A stretch of DNA of 64,000 bases from an uncultured Reyranella sp. (GTDB lineage: Bacteria > Pseudomonadota > Alphaproteobacteria > Reyranellales > Reyranellaceae): positions 124,001 through 188,000 of the forward strand of contig NZ_CAMFKM010000012.1 in the NCBI RefSeq assembly GCF_945957355.1, in the 5' to 3' direction. A program made the translations under genes and the position numbers. Of the stretch, positions 60,884-64,000 are shown piece by piece (within the stretch, counting starts at the first letter, position 1; each line of letters opens with the position of its first letter). The notes beneath the pieces were generated by a model, which was not told the DNA's origin, did not search any database, and saw nothing but the letters and a program-made list of their open reading frames with translations.

Positions 60884-63800
60884 CTACCAGGTCATGCGGA
60901 ATCCGGCGGTGAGGGCGTGGTTGGAATCCTGGCTGGAGATATCGCCCTCGTAGCGGAAGTAGACGGAGGTGGCGTCGGCGATGGCTGTGTTGGCGGAGAG
61001 GCCCAGGACGACGCTGTCGCGCTGGGGCGCGGCGCCGTAGGTGGTGAAGGGCAGGGCCGGTGCGCCGACGAACGAGGCGGTGACGGGCCGGCCGGTATCG
61101 GCATATTCGTGGCCCCAGCCCAGCTTGAACTGCATCGCCAGCTTCTCGCGCCAGCCGAGGTCCATCGCGCCGCCGAGCTGGGCGCCCAGCACGCTGCGCA
61201 GCGAGTTGGTGGTTTGGGAGGCGACGGACAGGTCGAGCGAGCCCGCGCCGGATTCGGTGAAGGCGGCCTGGGTTGCGGTGGCAGCCTGCAAGCGTGCGAA
61301 GGGCGTGACGTAGGCTTCCGCGAGGCCGCCGATCTCGAAGCGGTAACCCGTCTCGACCTGGCCGAAGAACAGGTTGGCGCCGGTGCGGCCGTTGGCGGTG
61401 CGCGACAGGCCGGGGATGGTGATCTGGCGCGTCATGCGGTTGTCGGAATAGGCATAGGCCGCCAGCCCGTCGACATAGACGGCGTCCCTGGCATAGCTGG
61501 CGTAGAGGCCAGCCTGGAACGTGTCCGAGATGCCGACTCCGGAGAAGCCGCCGACCCACTGGCTGCCACTGGTGAAGCCGGCGGTGACACCGACGAGCAG
61601 GTCTGGCGTCACGCGCCGGTCGATGCCGGCCGCGAAGCCCCCAAGATTGTAGGTGAGCGTGCCGGCATTGGCGGTCCCGCCGACGACACCGAAACCGCCG
61701 AGCGCGCCGCCCCAGGCACCCCACGGCGCCGGGTTCGACGTGTCGCAGGCGACATCGCAGGCCTCGGCCAGGGCGACGCGCTTGCTGCCGCCCGAGGTGC
61801 CGCCCACCGTGTTGGCGAAGTTGGTCATGAATATCTGCGTGGTCGCGATGCCGGCTGATGAGAAGGCCGAATAGTTCTGGCCGCTGATCGCGTTCATGGC
61901 CGCGACGCCCTGCTGGGCATTCATCGTCGAGAAGGCGCCGAGCACGGTCGCGAAGTCGCCGGTGGCGCCGATGGCGCCGGCGTCGAGCACCGCGCCGACG
62001 GCGGCTTGGTTGGACGTCTGGGCCTGGCGGGCGAAGCCGCCAACCTGCAGGGTCAGATAGACGTTGTTGGCGTCGTAGCTGAGGCTCGGCAGCAGGAACG
62101 GCAGGCTGGCGGCGGCGAGTGACGTCACCGACGAATAGGTCCCCGTGACGCCGCCGGTGGTGCTGAGGATCGTATAGGTAGTGCGCGGCGCGTAGGGGCC
62201 CCCGGAGGACGGCGCCACGAAGACACTGCTGCCGGCCGCGATGGTGGCTTTGCCGGGTGCGCCGCTCACGTCGATCTGGTCGGCCTGCCCTTGAGCATTG
62301 GTCTCGACCATGTAGCTGCTGCCGGCGGCCTGGGTGAAGGCTCCGACGACATTCAGCGTTCCGATTGAGTTGCCGGGTGATACGAGGCCTGCACTGGTGA
62401 GATTGCCGTTGATGATGCCGCTGCCGGACAGGGCGCCGCCATTGGTTACATTGCCGGTGATCGTACCGTTGTTGACTGTAGTGCCGGTGTTGGTGAGTCC
62501 ACTCAGGAAGGCCCCGCTGTTGAGGAAGAGCCCCTGGTTGAGAAGCGGTCCGGCGCCCGGCAGTGATGTGAACGTGCCGGCATTGGCCAGCATGGCATTG
62601 GCCGCGACCGAGTAGCCGCCCGTCGTGGTGAAGGCGGCACCCGACCGGATGCCTAGGCTGCCGATCATCGTGCCGGTGAGATTCAGGACGCCGCCGTTCA
62701 CGAACGTCCCGCCGGTGTAGGTAGCGGCTCCGGCAAGAGTCTGGTTCCCGCTGGCGATGGTCAGGCTGCCGCCAGAGCCGGGATAGGAGCCGCCGTCACT
62801 CAGCTTGCCCGAGTAGGTGCCGCTGGCACTGGCGATCGTCAAGGCGTTACCGCCGAGCTTCACGTGGCCCGTGCTGGCGCCCGTCAGGGACGAGATGGTG
62901 ACAGGCGCCCAGGCGCGGGAGATGTCGAAGACGCCGTCGTTGGTCACGCCGCTCGAGGTCTGGATGCTGCCCGGTCCCGAGACCAGCAGGGATCCGCCCG
63001 CATTGATCGTCGTCGAGCCGGTGTAGGTGTTCGTGGCGCTCGTTTGGACTTGTCCTCCATTCTGGATGACCATTCCGCCGGGACCTGAAATGACGCCTGC
63101 GAGGCCCAGCGGGACGTTTGCACCGGAGACGATCAGCGGACCGTTGGCCGTCGTCGCCAGAGGCGCGTCGGTCACGAAGAATGGCGTATATCCGATCGCC
63201 TTGCCTGAAAGGTCGAACAATACCGAGTTCTGCATGAAGAACGGCAGACCGATCGTATTGTGCGTCGTCTCGATATAGTCGGCGGAATACGAACCATTTG
63301 GTGGATTCATGTCCATCACCACCGGCTGCAGACCCGGAATGCTGCTGCCGTCCGGCTGCTGGGCCGAGATCGTGACGCCTGTCGGCGGCGCGCCGGCGCC
63401 GCTCAGGCTGTGGTTCAATGAGACATTCGTAGTACCTGTGTCGAACAGACCGGGGGCGACCTGCGACTGCGTTCCGCCGGGTCCCGTCACCGAAACCTGG
63501 AGATTGACGCCGGTTTCTATGGAAGCGTTGTTTCCCCGCGTCGTGCCGTAGGGATTTGGAAAGGGCGCGCTCTCTTTGGTCCAGGAAATCAGCCCCGGAT
63601 TGTTCTTCTTGTCGCTCGGCAGGCCAACCGGCACGAACTGACCAAGCATCTGAGGCGTGAGGCCCACTGTCACGCACGGATTGCAGTTCGTGACCTCGAC
63701 GCCTGCGTTGCCTCGGATCGTCACCAGTGCATTGCCAGTGGGCGGATTCCCATTGCCCGTATTGCCCGGGTTCGACTGGCCGTTCGCGGCCACCACGTAG

Positions 63801-64000
63801 CCTTGGGCGACGACATTGGGATTGTTGACAGTGATCTGTCCCAGCACGGAGCCGACCGGGATCGGAGGGCCGAGGTAAGAGGTACAGGCCGTTGGAAGCG
63901 TGACGGCGGTTGCGCAGCCACCGACGGAGTAGGTGAAATTGCCGGCGCCGAAGATCCCGTAGAAGCCAGGGGCTTCAGGGGCCACCGGATTGGGATTGTC
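60884..64000 (-). CDS. Autotransporter with beta-strand-repeat passenger and an aspartyl-protease-like N-terminal region (5' end outside window)
   Basis: The frame is open to the window edge, so the signal peptide is missing; over 1,030 residues are visible. The C-terminal ~280 residues are an autotransporter beta barrel (GAWGGALGGFGVVGG... to a final FRMTW, with the aromatic end recognised by BAM). Before it are autotransporter-associated beta-strand repeats (GSTTINAGGSLLVSG, GGTFVNGGVLNLTG). The first 270 visible residues hold LFDTGTTNVSLN at 63428-63442 and GLPFFMQNSVLFDLSGKAIGY near 63200-63260, a pattern like retropepsin/pepsin-type proteases. Four cysteines lie near the start. A surface or secreted protease is possible. 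Confidence 0.85.
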   Translation of the reverse strand, partial: DNPNPVAPEAPGFYGIFGAGNFTYSVGGCATAVTLPTACTSYLGPPIPVGSVLGQITVNNPNVVAQGYVVAANGQSNPGNTGNGNPPTGNALVTIRGNAGVEVTNCNPCVTVGLTPQMLGQFVPVGLPSDKKNNPGLISWTKESAPFPNPYGTTRGNNASIETGVNLQVSVTGPGGTQSQVAPGLFDTGTTNVSLNHSLSGAGAPPTGVTISAQQPDGSSIPGLQPVVMDMNPPNGSYSADYIETTHNTIGLPFFMQNSVLFDLSGKAIGYTPFFVTDAPLATTANGPLIVSGANVPLGLAGVISGPGGMVIQNGGQVQTSATNTYTGSTTINAGGSLLVSGPGSIQTSSGVTNDGVFDISRAWAPVTISSLTGASTGHVKLGGNALTIASASGTYSGKLSDGGSYPGSGGSLTIASGNQTLAGAATYTGGTFVNGGVLNLTGTMIGSLGIRSGAAFTTTGGYSVAANAMLANAGTFTSLPGAGPLLNQGLFLNSGAFLSGLTNTGTTVNNGTITGNVTNGGALSGSGIINGNLTSAGLVSPGNSIGTLNVVGAFTQAAGSSYMVETNAQGQADQIDVSGAPGKATIAAGSSVFVAPSSGGPYAPRTTYTILSTTGGVTGTYSSVTSLAAASLPFLLPSLSYDANNVYLTLQVGGFARQAQTSNQAAVGAVLDAGAIGATGDFATVLGAFSTMNAQQGVAAMNAISGQNYSAFSSAGIATTQIFMTNFANTVGGTSGGSKRVALAEACDVACDTSNPAPWGAWGGALGGFGVVGGTANAGTLTYNLGGFAAGIDRRVTPDLLVGVTAGFTSGSQWVGGFSGVGISDTFQAGLYASYARDAVYVDGLAAYAYSDNRMTRQITIPGLSRTANGRTGANLFFGQVETGYRFEIGGLAEAYVTPFARLQAATATQAAFTESGAGSLDLSVASQTTNSLRSVLGAQLGGAMDLGWREKLAMQFKLGWGHEYADTGRPVTASFVGAPALPFTTYGAAPQRDSVVLGLSANTAIADATSVYFRYEGDISSQDSNHALTAGFRMTW

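Overview
The window is GC-rich and densely coded. It is dominated by ABC-type importers, orphan periplasmic binding proteins, CoA-dependent catabolism and long operons with 1-4 bp stop/start overlaps. A small aa3-oxidase subunit IV-like protein, tandem class III cyclases, a type V autotransporter, Tat-exported enzymes and CTCATCCTGAGGAG-type palindromic repeats all point to a free-living alphaproteobacterium, perhaps near Bradyrhizobiaceae or Reyranella. The genus is inference. I found no rRNA, tRNA, CRISPR array, integrase or transposase.

Layout. 1-5.9 kb: end of an unknown gene, an acetylpolyamine amidohydrolase-like deacetylase, a CaiB/BaiF CoA-transferase, an M20 amidohydrolase with a BenE-type carrier, then a carboxymuconolactone-decarboxylase-family gene divergent from an HxlR regulator across two matching palindromes. 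5.9-11.5 kb (minus): sulfite-dehydrogenase-like molybdoenzyme with its cytochrome c, and a complete PotFGHI-type polyamine importer. 11.5-17.8 kb (minus): a branched-chain-type importer (LivKHMGF) downstream of a benzoate-CoA ligase gene that carries a one-base frameshift. 17.9-23.4 kb: small secreted proteins, two duplicated orphan DctP-type receptors, a glycine-zipper stress protein and a DUF4239 protein. 23.4-27.6 kb: a candidate structured RNA, boxB and boxC of the aerobic benzoyl-CoA epoxidation pathway, and, divergent from boxC, a GNAT/Rrf2 pair that resembles BadL/BadM of Rhodopseudomonas. 27.6-34.4 kb: two paralogous secreted proteins, an acyl-CoA dehydrogenase, two overlapping membrane-bound cyclases and a Tat-exported transglutaminase-like protein. 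34.6-39.2 kb (minus): a second LivFGMHK importer. 39.3-46.3 kb: an OHCU decarboxylase-HIU hydrolase fusion, an aldehyde dehydrogenase, three tandem Bug receptors, an SDR-like protein and an alpha/beta hydrolase. 46.5-53.4 kb: CoA-transferase plus enoyl-CoA hydratase, and a Fe3+/Fbp-type ABC operon with two tandem binding proteins and a fused permease. 53.5-64 kb: envelope genes (SH3b, BrkB, Sel1, LytM/M23), an APC permease, a second DUF4239 protein and a large autotransporter that runs off the window.

How it fits together. The central theme is uptake and CoA-dependent breakdown of organic acids. Aromatic acid could enter through the first Liv system, be activated by the adjacent CoA ligase, then be epoxidised by BoxB and cleaved by BoxC. 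BoxA (the reductase partner) and BoxD are not in the window. The most interesting hypothesis is that a BadL/BadM-like acetyltransferase-repressor pair, known from control of anaerobic benzoate reduction, has been placed over the aerobic box genes, with a perfect 7-6-7 palindrome in the shared promoter region.
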